Assembly (NCBI RefSeq): GCF_020171655.1
Contig: NZ_JAIVAC010000004.1
Coordinates: 1-64,000 of the forward strand
Source: Exiguobacterium aestuarii
GTDB lineage: Bacteria; Bacillota; Bacilli; Exiguobacteriales; Exiguobacteriaceae
Direction: 5' to 3'
Length of the DNA: 64,000 nt
Part shown: positions 26,580 to 36,145 of the stretch, piece after piece
Layout: the number at the start of each line of letters is the position of its first letter
How positions within the stretch are numbered: the first letter of the stretch is position 1
The notes under the pieces: generated by a model
Told to the model about the DNA's origin: nothing
Databases searched by the model: none
The model's input: the letters and a program-made list of their open reading frames with translations, nothing else
Position numbers and translations under genes: made by a program

Positions 26580-26984
26580 ATGGTGCGTAAGAAGTTACTA
26601 ATTGGGTTCATGATCTTTTTTGTAGGACTGTTTTTATTTGCGCTATGGGATGGTGAGTTCGTCGCCTTGTCAATTACAGGCCTAGGGTTTGCGGTTTATG
26701 GTTATCGACACGAAGAAATTGAAAAGCTTGAGGAAAAGGTGAGTAAGAGAATCATGAGACAAGTCGATGCGACACTCATGAACATCACGATTTACGGTTT
26801 GCTGGTCATTGGTGTGGTCATCAATTTCTTCTTGGATGAACCGCAAATCCTACTGATTGATGCCATTTATGTCGCATTAGGTGTGTTGTTCGGTCTGCGT
26901 GGACTGCTCATTCGGAGTGTCTATCAAGAAGAAATACAGGATCGATCGAAAGTCACAACGATAAGAAAAACCCCGAGCTCGTAA
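26580..26984 (+). CDS. Membrane protein of unknown function
   Basis: Protein of about 134 residues with two N-terminal helices (about 5-22 and 26-42), a charged loop, and two more helices at about 65-82 and 88-106. The start is ATG 26580 or the adjacent GTG 26583; the GTG is better spaced from AGGAGG at 26571. It begins just beyond the SgrR stop, so it may be co-transcribed. Its topology is similar to the small membrane proteins at 58-61 kb, but sequence similarity is not obvious. Confidence 0.68.
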   Translation: MVRKKLLIGFMIFFVGLFLFALWDGEFVALSITGLGFAVYGYRHEEIEKLEEKVSKRIMRQVDATLMNITIYGLLVIGVVINFFLDEPQILLIDAIYVALGVLFGLRGLLIRSVYQEEIQDRSKVTTIRKTPSS

Positions 26985-26998
26985 GACTCGGGGTTTCG
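26967..26998. terminator. Bidirectional terminator
   Basis: Stem AACCCCGAG/CTCGGGGTT with a 9-base loop, preceded by AAAA and followed by TC. It lies between the convergent membrane-protein and ydiK genes. Confidence 0.8.
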
Positions 26999-27217
26999 TT
27001 ATGCGGATTTGTCCGTGCCTTCTTTTTTGACTTTTCGGGCGAGTGCCAAGATTTGATACACTTTGAAAAAGTCGTAAGCGGCGACGGCGATGATGAAGTA
27101 CGTCCAGAAGCTGAACCCATACTCTTGTACGGAGAAGTACGCGAGGACGGTGAACAACACACCGAACGAGAGACTAAAGAGCAACATCACTTTTAATTGT
27201 CGCGGCATAACTGCCAC
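26999..27217 (-). CDS. ydiK: YdiK-family small membrane protein
   Basis: Protein of 72 residues with two transmembrane helices (about 9-27 and 34-52) and a basic tail. The position next to a CPBP protease and divergent from groES matches ydiK-ydiL-groES of B. subtilis, and the size agrees. No function is known. Confidence 0.75.
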   Translation of the reverse strand: MAVMPRQLKVMLLFSLSFGVLFTVLAYFSVQEYGFSFWTYFIIAVAAYDFFKVYQILALARKVKKEGTDKSA

Positions 27218-27224
27218 CTCATTT

Positions 27225-27920
27225 CTACATTAAAAATAGTACGAGCATCACGAGCGCGTTGTTGAACGCGTGGATGGCGATTGGCACGATTAATCGTCTC
27301 GTCTTCGCATACGCGTATGAGAACGCGAAGCTCATCGCGATATACACGAGGAACCGATTGTCTTGGTGGATGAGCGCGAATAGGATCGAACTGACCCCAA
27401 AAGCAATCCAGAATCCGAAGCGAGCGTTCAAGTTCCCGAACAAAATATGACGGAAGAGAATCTCTTCGATAATCGGTCCGAGCAAGACGACCGGCAAAAT
27501 CATGAGTGGAATGACTTCCACCATTTCGGCAATATTTTGTGTGTTCATCGATTCGACCAGTTCACCAGAGATGGCCGTCTCAATCAAGTTCGCTACGATG
27601 ACAAGTCCATATTGCATCAAAATCCCGAGCCCGATCCATTTGACCGTGTCGTTCAAGTTTGACTGGATGCCTTGCGCCTTGTATTGTTTCAAGTCCGGCC
27701 AGATGAGTAAAATCGACAGAACAATCGTCACACCGAATCCGATGGCGAGCCAGAGCCCGACGAACGTTTCTGTTAACCATTCCGGTCGCACTTCACGGAT
27801 GGCGAGCGGAAACAGTTGGACGAACGCATATAGTAAAATCGGGGTGAGGTGCCGGAGACGAATGTTAGGCGCCATCGAAAAACGGGTATTTATCGATTGG
27901 TTTGAGTTTAATGTAGCCAA
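27225..27920 (-). CDS. ydiL: CPBP-family intramembrane protease (YdiL)
   Basis: Integral membrane protein of 231 residues with about seven hydrophobic helices. It has the CPBP (CaaX protease/bacteriocin-processing) motifs EEILFRHILFG near 163, LIHQDNR near 190 and AIHAFNN near 218, which supply the glutamate and histidine residues of the active site. The likely start is TTG 27920 with AAGGACG upstream. It is divergent from groES. Substrates are unknown. Confidence 0.87.
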   Translation of the reverse strand: MATLNSNQSINTRFSMAPNIRLRHLTPILLYAFVQLFPLAIREVRPEWLTETFVGLWLAIGFGVTIVLSILLIWPDLKQYKAQGIQSNLNDTVKWIGLGILMQYGLVIVANLIETAISGELVESMNTQNIAEMVEVIPLMILPVVLLGPIIEEILFRHILFGNLNARFGFWIAFGVSSILFALIHQDNRFLVYIAMSFAFSYAYAKTRRLIVPIAIHAFNNALVMLVLFLM

Positions 27921-28020
27921 TTCAACACGTCCTTAATCATAAGAATGAACCTACCTTTTTCTCATTGTAACAAATAAGTTCTCTTGACCGCGAGTAGGAG
28001 CATTTTTTGATGTTCCCTAC

Positions 28021-28049
28021 TTGATTTTTTAATCGTCGCATACTACACT
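28021..28049 (+). promoter_or_regulatory. Sigma-A promoter of groESL
   Basis: -35 TTGATT (28021-28026), 17-base spacer and -10 TACACT (28044-28049). The CIRCE element begins 9 bases later, overlapping the expected start of transcription. Confidence 0.75.
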
Positions 28050-28057
28050 TATCAATG

Positions 28058-28084
28058 TTAGCACTCCTTTTAACTGAGTGCTAA
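28058..28084 (+). promoter_or_regulatory. CIRCE operator (HrcA binding site)
   Basis: Perfect consensus TTAGCACTC-N9-GAGTGCTAA. HrcA represses groESL through this site, so the operon is heat-inducible. The hrcA gene is not in the window. Confidence 0.97.
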
Positions 28085-28133
28085 AACCTTACGATACACA
28101 TTACATCATTCATATTCGGAGGAGGGTTTTTCC

Positions 28134-28418
28134 ATGTTAAAACCACTAGGCGATCGTGTCATCATCGAAGTCGTGGAGAAAGAAGAAAAGACGATCGGGG
28201 GCATCGTGCTTCCTGATACAGCGAAAGAAAAGCCGCAACAAGGGAAAGTCGTCGCAGTCGGAACGGGCCGCGTGACAGACGAAGGCAAGCGCATCGATCT
28301 CGACGTGAAAGAAAATGATTTGGTCATCTACTCGAAGTACGCAGGTACCGAAGTGAAGCATGATGGAAAAGAGTACTTAATCGTTCGCGAGAGCGACATT
28401 CTCGCAATCGTAGGCTAA
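28134..28418 (+). CDS. groS: Co-chaperonin GroES
   Basis: Protein of 94 residues, the normal length. It opens with [23 protein letters not shown], including the mobile-loop region at about 17-32 (TIGGIVLPD). The heptameric lid closes the GroEL chamber. GGAGGAGGG precedes ATG. It is the first gene of the CIRCE-controlled operon. Confidence 0.98.
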   Translation: MLKPLGDRVIIEVVEKEEKTIGGIVLPDTAKEKPQQGKVVAVGTGRVTDEGKRIDLDVKENDLVIYSKYAGTEVKHDGKEYLIVRESDILAIVG

Positions 28419-28454
28419 GCACCATTATTCAAAAACTTTTTTAGGGGGAAATGA

Positions 28455-30092
<1,638 letters not shown>

Positions 30093-30196
30093 TAACATAA
30101 TGAGTTACAAAAGTCTGTAATATATAACGATTTCACAAGTGATTAGAAATTAATGCTCACTCTAATTTCCCATCTCAAATCTTGTGGTATTGAAGT

Positions 30197-30242
30197 GAAA
30201 GGTCTTTCATTAGTTTATTTAGCTAATGGGAGGCCTTTTGTA
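30197..30242 (+). terminator. Hairpin terminator downstream of groEL
   Basis: Imperfect stem AAAGGTCTTTCATTAG/CTAATGGGAGGCCTTTT with an 8-9 base loop, then TGTATTTTG. It lies about 105 bases after the groEL stop. Confidence 0.7.
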
Positions 30243-30740
30243 TTTTGTGTAGGAAGTTGTTTTCAACATCATTATTTGATTATCTATCCTGTTTGTATTT
30301 ATTGAATTAAATAGTAAGATAAATCACTTTTTTAACTCTGAAAAGAATAATAAAAACTCTTAAGTACTGATATTTGCACGTTCCCACTTCAAAATCAGCT
30401 AGTAAATGAACTAATATTACATATTAATCGTGACTCAAACTATTAATGCTAACAAGAAATAAAAATATACTAGTAATTATTAAAATTTATTTGTCATAGT
30501 TTATTGTTTAGTAAGTCCAAAAATTCGCTAGTATTATGTTCAACAAAACTAATTCAGTAGCAAAATTAAAAATTAAATATACCTATCCTTTATATTTCGC
30601 TTAGCCTGTAGGAACGCTAGAATAAAATTGATAGTTTTTGCTCGATACGATTTTACACTATTTCCGAAGAATCAGAACAGAACTCCGATAGAGTAGTTGA
30701 GGCTATTTTATCTGGTGGGAATGGATTTGGAGAAAAAAAA
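30243..30740. other. AT-rich stretch without a supported gene
   Basis: About 500 bases that are visibly richer in A and T than the flanking core genes, with stops in all frames and no ribosome-binding-site/start pair leading to a plausible protein. No tRNA, inverted repeat or intact mobile element was seen. It forms the left margin of the accessory region. Confidence 0.6.
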
Positions 30741-31072
30741 GTGCTACACATCAAGATTCATCAAATGTATCAGCAGAACATCAAAGTGACTCAAATCGCC
30801 ACAGCGCTGAAGGTATCCAGACCAACGGTATATAAGTACCTGAAAATGACGTATGAAGATGCACTACATGAATTTGACCAAAAAGCCTGTTCACGAAAGA
30901 AGAAACTCGACACATATCGGGACTGAATCATTGCCTGGTTGGAGGAGTATCCGTATTTGAGCAGCCCAGAAGTCCATGACTGATTAACTTGAAAGATATC
31001 GCCAACTCTGAGTCGGATCGAGCACGTTGAGGACATAGGTGAAGGAAATCCGAGAAGTCTATCAGATTTAAA
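30741..31072 (+). pseudogene. Decayed IS21-family transposase (istA) 5' fragment
   Basis: Translation from GTG 30741 gives HIKIHQMYQQNIKVTQIA and TALKVSRPTVYKYLKM, an IstA-type N-terminal helix-turn-helix. A basic linker (SRKKKLDTYRD) follows, then in-frame TGA. Beyond the stop the reading continues as IIAWLEEYPYLSSPEVHD, with TGA replacing the expected tryptophan, and after a frame change as LRT-stop-VKEIREVYQI. That order matches IS21 IstA. At least three stops and a frameshift show long decay. The catalytic DDE part and istB are absent. Confidence 0.75.
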
Positions 31073-31207
31073 AGAAAAGAAATTACATCAGTAAAATTAT
31101 GTAGTATTTACTTTTTGAAGTTTGCTTAGTGAGAGATTTAATTAAAACTTCTATTTACTCATTTGTATAATATCTCAGTTGAAAATGCGTGAAGCAAACC
31201 TATCATT

Positions 31208-31241
31208 TTGCTGTACTACTCATATTGCTGTACTACTCATA
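31208..31241. repeat. 17-bp tandem duplication
   Basis: TTGCTGTACTACTCATA occurs twice back to back in the AT-rich region upstream of the type III methylase gene. There are no further copies nearby. Confidence 0.85.
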
Positions 31242-31409
31242 GTTAATTTTAGAAATTCATCGAAATTAATGCTATGTAAATTCAATTTTTAAGCACAATA
31301 CAAAATTATATAATCTATTTGTTAAGAGATTGGTAAATAATCAACAAATTTATGTATAATGAATTTGTGATATTTTCCCTCTTTAAAAATTATAAAATTT
31401 TCACAATTA

Positions 31410-33266
31410 ATGAAATTAAGGGTGATTAAAATAGACTTTCATCGGCAACAACAATTATTGCAGTTACTTCAAAAGGCTCAAGAGTCTGTAGAAAATGGAG
31501 AAGAAGTTTCAACTGAATTTGCTCGAGTTCTTTTCCCACCTTCACGCAAAGAATATGAATTGACTTATTATGGGAAAGAAAGTGTTCAATCAATTATATC
31601 TAAAACTTTTGCTGCACCTATACAAATGGATAGAAATTTTAAGGGGAGTGGTGAACAAGGATGGATTAATAAAATTATTTTTGGTGATAATATTCAATTT
31701 TTGAAATCTTTAGTAGAAATGAAAAAAAGAGGTGAGTTAAAGAATAGTGATGGGACTGATGGCGTTAGGCTCATTTACATTGACCCGCCTTTTGCTACTA
31801 AACAAGATTTTTCCATTAAAGATCAGAAAGCTTATGCAGATAAATTAAAGGGTGCTGAATTTTTAGAATGGTTGAGAAAACGCCTTGTGTTACTAAGAGA
31901 AGTTCTTTCTGACAACGGCTCTATTTATGTGCATCTAGATTGGCATAAATCACATTATGTCAAAGTATTAATGGATGAAATTTTCGGAGAAGGTAACTTC
32001 TTAAATGAGATTGTTTGGTATTACAGACGTTGGAACATTGCTGGTTCCACTTTTGCAAGAAATCACGATACCATTTTATTTTATGAAAAAAATAATAAAA
32101 ATCATGTTTTTAATAATCTCTATATACCTAAATCTGAAAAATCTAGCGGCAAAGGGAAAAGTTGGCTAAGTGTGATTGATGAAGTAACAGGAAAGCGAAA
32201 ATCTATTCTTCAAGATGAAGAATCTAAAGGTGTCCCTATGCCTGATGTTTTTGATATCTCAATGATAAATCCAATGGCGAGAGAAAGAAGAGATGTTAAT
32301 TATCCTACTCAGAAACCAGAAAAATTACTAGAAAGAATTATTCAAGCATCCTCGAATGAAGGTGACTTGGTTCTTGATGCATTTGGAGGTTCTGGTACCA
32401 CTGCTGCAGTAGCAGAAAAACTTGGGCGTCGATGGATAACTGGGGATGTTGGTAAGTTATCCATTTATACAATTCAGAAAAGAATATTGGCTATTGATAA
32501 CCATAAAAGTTTTGCAGTTTATAATGCTGGGCATTATGACGAAAGTAAATTAAATTCATTTGAAACAAATGAATGGAAAAAATTCGCAATGTCGTTATAT
32601 GATGTTGAACCTCATCAAGATACAATAAAGGGATTCGATTTTGATGGTTTAAAAGATGGTGAGTTGGTAAAAGTTTATTCACCTCAAGATTTTGAAGAAA
32701 ATACCAAAATAACTGAAGATACTCTGCGGGATATACAAATGCGTATAGGCCCATCTTTAGGAAATGAAGTATTCATAATTGCCCCTCAAGGGAAATTTGG
32801 ACTTGCTGTAGATGAGTATGATAACGATGGTGAATGGGATACGACATTTAATCTACTACGTGTGCCTTATTCTATGTTCCAAAAGTTCACTGAAAACTTT
32901 ACTCCTCTTAAACAGGCTGATGATTTAAATTCTGTTAATGAAGCTATTGATGCAGTCGGATTTGATTTTATTAGACCTCCGAAAGTGGAATTCAAAGTAG
33001 AAGGTAACTTACTTTCTATTTTATCATTTGAAGCTTTTTCAAGAATTAAAGGCGAATATCAAAGTAATGGTTTTGAAGCTTTTTCCATGCTGTTAGTTGA
33101 TTATAGTTACGATGGTAACATTTTTGTAATGGACAAAGTTTTTTACCAACATGATTTTGATGAGCATAACACAGTAACTCTTGATATTAATAAAGCAACC
33201 GAAAAAATGATGTACATTTTTGTTGATAAGTTTGGAAATGAACTCAAAGCCACTTTAAAGGAGTAA
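31410..33266 (+). CDS. mod: Type III restriction-modification DNA methyltransferase (Mod)
   Basis: Adenine-N6 or cytosine-N4 DNA methyltransferase of 618 residues in the beta-class order. The catalytic motif DPPF lies at residues 125-128 (IDPPFATKQDF), the middle region holds target recognition, and the SAM-binding motif FGGSGTTAAVAEKLGRRW starts at F325. A C-terminal domain of about 250 residues is typical of type III Mod. DPPF replaces the commoner DPPY. The ribosome binding site is weak. Base composition is far more AT-rich than the flanking core genes, a sign of transfer. It is followed after 5 bases by res. Confidence 0.93.
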   Translation: MKLRVIKIDFHRQQQLLQLLQKAQESVENGEEVSTEFARVLFPPSRKEYELTYYGKESVQSIISKTFAAPIQMDRNFKGSGEQGWINKIIFGDNIQFLKSLVEMKKRGELKNSDGTDGVRLIYIDPPFATKQDFSIKDQKAYADKLKGAEFLEWLRKRLVLLREVLSDNGSIYVHLDWHKSHYVKVLMDEIFGEGNFLNEIVWYYRRWNIAGSTFARNHDTILFYEKNNKNHVFNNLYIPKSEKSSGKGKSWLSVIDEVTGKRKSILQDEESKGVPMPDVFDISMINPMARERRDVNYPTQKPEKLLERIIQASSNEGDLVLDAFGGSGTTAAVAEKLGRRWITGDVGKLSIYTIQKRILAIDNHKSFAVYNAGHYDESKLNSFETNEWKKFAMSLYDVEPHQDTIKGFDFDGLKDGELVKVYSPQDFEENTKITEDTLRDIQMRIGPSLGNEVFIIAPQGKFGLAVDEYDNDGEWDTTFNLLRVPYSMFQKFTENFTPLKQADDLNSVNEAIDAVGFDFIRPPKVEFKVEGNLLSILSFEAFSRIKGEYQSNGFEAFSMLLVDYSYDGNIFVMDKVFYQHDFDEHNTVTLDINKATEKMMYIFVDKFGNELKATLKE

Positions 33267-33271
33267 AATTA

Positions 33272-35833
33272 ATGGCGTATAAAGAGAGCGATCTAGTTTT
33301 AAAAGTATCAAAAAACGTTGATCCACAAATTTGGGACGAAGGGTTTTATCAAACTTTCTTAAATCTCCTATTTAATGATCGTGTATATCAAAAAGAAGCA
33401 ACTGAAACAACCCTTAGATATTTAAATTCTGAAGAGTATAAAAATCTTGAAATGCTGGCCAAAGAAAACTTTGATAAGAATTTAGTAATCAAGGACCGTT
33501 TTAATAATAACTTTGAGTCTTTTAAGAACAGTTTGGATTTGTCCGATAAACTGTCTGCAACCCTTGATTTAGCTACCGGTACAGGCAAATCTTATATAAT
33601 GATTGCTCTCGCCCTAATCATGCTTGCTAGTAAGAAGGTAAATCGTGTTTTAGTTTTGGTGCCAAGCCTTACAATTGAAAGTGAATTGACTCAAAAATTT
33701 CGAGATGTTTTATCTAAAGAACAGTTGGTAAAGTCTTTAGGACTTGATTTTGTGACACCAGAAATACTTAATGGGGATAGTACTTTAATTGAGAATTCAA
33801 TTGCCATTGAGAATCGAAACGCCATCTATAAAGCTCAAGCAAATCGAAATTCAATTATTGATAGTCTAAAAAATAATGGTGAAAAAACACTAATTCTTAA
33901 TGATGAAGTACATCATGTATATTATTCTGAATCAAATCAATGGAAGGAATTTATTCTTGACAGCAATAACCACGGAATTAATTTTAAATATGTAATAGGT
34001 TTAACAGGAACCCCATATAAAAGAAGAACAAAAACTGGGGATGCCAATGACTATTTTTCAGATGTTATTTTTAGATATTCATTACGAGATGCCATAGAAC
34101 AGAGTTTTGTCAAAGATGTTGAGTATATTTCCAAAGAAGATATGCCAAATGATAAGAATGAGCGTTGGCAAGTTATATTAAATTCACATAACGAAATTTC
34201 AAAAAAATTGGAATCAACTCTTGGAGAAAAACCAATAACGATAATAGTTACTGCAACTCAGCAAAAAGCTGATCAACAAGCTAAGAATTTTAAAAAATTT
34301 TTAAAAACTCAGCGAAAACTAACTGATGCTCAAATAGATAACATTGTACTGTGTGTGCATAGTGGATCTTCTGCAGCCAGTGATAGAGTTAAATTAAAAA
34401 ATGTTGATCAACCCAAAAATTCTGTTGAATTTATCTTTAGTGTTTCAATGTTAACAGAAGGCTGGGATGTAAAAAGAGTGTTTCAAATAGTGCCAGATGA
34501 AGAGCGTGCTTTTAATTCGAAACTATTAATTGCTCAAGTATTAGGGAGAGGACTTCGTAGACCTGAAAATTGGGAAATGTCTTGGGGAACACCCACTGTT
34601 ACAGTCTTTAATCATGAAAAGTGGGCAAATAATGTGAAATCGATTGTAGATGAAATTTTAGAATTAAAGAAAACTTTAACCATAAAAGTAAATATAGATT
34701 CAAAATTTAATTTCGAATTAAAAAATATTAAATATAAATCTGAAGCAAAAACTTCTCCATTTTTTTTAAAAATGGGTTCTTATAACATATGGATGGATGA
34801 AAATGACAATATAATTGGAGTTAAGTTACCCACAGATTCTAAAGATGCAATAGCTAATTTAACTTTAATTGGCGTTCAAAATAAAAATTCAACAAGGAAT
34901 TTATCGGTATCTTACGAGCATGAGATTATAAAAAAGTCAGAATTAGCTAAAATTTTATATTCAAGATTTGATGATTTAGATGATAAAATTCTTAAAAATG
35001 AATACAAAAAGTTCTGGAGTATTGAAAAAATAGAAGACATGATAGATGTCTCTCTAAGAAAAAGTAGTAATGAATTCATAACCAAAAGAATAAAAAATGC
35101 TTTTTTATCATCTATGAACATTCTTTTCAGACAAGGATCAAAAAGTGTAACCTATGATGTAAAACCGGAAGAGTATTTTAATATTAGCACTACTAAATTA
35201 CCAAGAGAAACTAGTGAATTAAGTAACTTCCATAAAAATAGAACTTTATTTTATACAGATGAACTTGAAAATAGTTTAGACGATGATTCAAGCAAGGCAA
35301 GTTTCGTAGAGTTAGTAGATACATCAAATGGATACAAGCAAATGAAAGTAAATAACAAGTATAATTTTAAAACACCCATGTATGCTGTCACAACGAATGG
35401 AGCCCCTGAGACGGAATTTTTAAAAAAACTTATCAGTTCTGAAGTGGCAAAAAATATCCATGGCTTTATAAAATCTGCTGATATGAATTTTTATGATTTT
35501 GACTATTCATGGCAAAAAGGGAGTCACCACCAAACTGGTAAATTTAATCCTGACTGGTTTATAAGAAAAGGTAACTTAACTTTAGTTGTAGAAACTAAAG
35601 ACGATTCACAAATAACTAATCCTGATGTTGAAAATATTGGGAAGTATAAAGCTGCAGTGACTCACTTTGAATTACTTAATAAGCATTTTAAAAACGAAGA
35701 TTTACCATTCAAGTACAAATGCATTTTTATTACACCTAAAGATTACGACATCTTTTTTAAAAAATTGATTAATGGAGAAATCGAAAATTATAATAGTCAA
35801 TTAGATGTCGTCTTAGACAAAAAGATTAAATAA
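33272..35833 (+). CDS. res: Type III restriction endonuclease subunit (Res)
   Basis: Protein of 853 residues. The SF2 helicase core has Walker A TGTGKS (K106), the DEVHH box at 211-215, GLTGTPYKRR near 249 and the arginine-finger motif QVLGRGLRRP near 427. A C-terminal PD-(D/E)XK nuclease follows: NPDWFI (D761), then VVETK (E774, K776). All catalytic residues look intact, so the system is probably active. AAAGGAG precedes ATG, 5 bases after mod. It cuts when two head-to-head unmethylated sites are engaged, as known for the family; the recognition sequence cannot be read from the protein. Confidence 0.94.
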   Translation: MAYKESDLVLKVSKNVDPQIWDEGFYQTFLNLLFNDRVYQKEATETTLRYLNSEEYKNLEMLAKENFDKNLVIKDRFNNNFESFKNSLDLSDKLSATLDLATGTGKSYIMIALALIMLASKKVNRVLVLVPSLTIESELTQKFRDVLSKEQLVKSLGLDFVTPEILNGDSTLIENSIAIENRNAIYKAQANRNSIIDSLKNNGEKTLILNDEVHHVYYSESNQWKEFILDSNNHGINFKYVIGLTGTPYKRRTKTGDANDYFSDVIFRYSLRDAIEQSFVKDVEYISKEDMPNDKNERWQVILNSHNEISKKLESTLGEKPITIIVTATQQKADQQAKNFKKFLKTQRKLTDAQIDNIVLCVHSGSSAASDRVKLKNVDQPKNSVEFIFSVSMLTEGWDVKRVFQIVPDEERAFNSKLLIAQVLGRGLRRPENWEMSWGTPTVTVFNHEKWANNVKSIVDEILELKKTLTIKVNIDSKFNFELKNIKYKSEAKTSPFFLKMGSYNIWMDENDNIIGVKLPTDSKDAIANLTLIGVQNKNSTRNLSVSYEHEIIKKSELAKILYSRFDDLDDKILKNEYKKFWSIEKIEDMIDVSLRKSSNEFITKRIKNAFLSSMNILFRQGSKSVTYDVKPEEYFNISTTKLPRETSELSNFHKNRTLFYTDELENSLDDDSSKASFVELVDTSNGYKQMKVNNKYNFKTPMYAVTTNGAPETEFLKKLISSEVAKNIHGFIKSADMNFYDFDYSWQKGSHHQTGKFNPDWFIRKGNLTLVVETKDDSQITNPDVENIGKYKAAVTHFELLNKHFKNEDLPFKYKCIFITPKDYDIFFKKLINGEIENYNSQLDVVLDKKIK

Positions 35834-35895
35834 AAAAGTGAGTTAAAATCGTTTTTAACTTATAACTATGAAAAAATTAATTTATACGATTATAT

Positions 35896-35932
35896 GATGG
35901 CCATATTCTATCAAGGCCATCCTTTTTATTTT
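35896..35932 (+). terminator. Terminator after the restriction operon
   Basis: Stem GATGGCC/GGCCATC with a 12-base loop, followed by CTTTTTATTTT. It insulates the mod-res operon from the Argonaute gene. Confidence 0.82.
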
Positions 35933-36145
35933 CCTTATAATTCTGTTTATTCAAATATTTAAAAACTACTAAAATTATTATGAAGTTTATAAGGCAATTA
36001 TTACTAAATTTACACACTTCAAAGAATTATTTGTGTAGTGCAAAATATACTCATTTGAACCCTATCCGTTATTTTATCTACCCAATATTAGGAAATCCGT
36101 TATAGTGGATGCAAGAATTGAACAACGGGGAAGGATGAGGGAAAG
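35933..36145 (+). promoter_or_regulatory. Upstream region of the Argonaute gene
   Basis: AT-rich 200 bases containing a possible -10 TATAGT at 36101-36106 without a good -35. GGGGAAGGATGAGGGAAAG precedes the ATG. Composition changes here from AT-rich to that of the host chromosome. Confidence 0.4.

Noticed and set aside
30093-36145. Prophage or integrative element explanation for the AT-rich region
   Set aside because: There is no integrase, phage structural gene, tRNA target or flanking direct repeat; only an IS21 remnant and the restriction genes are present.
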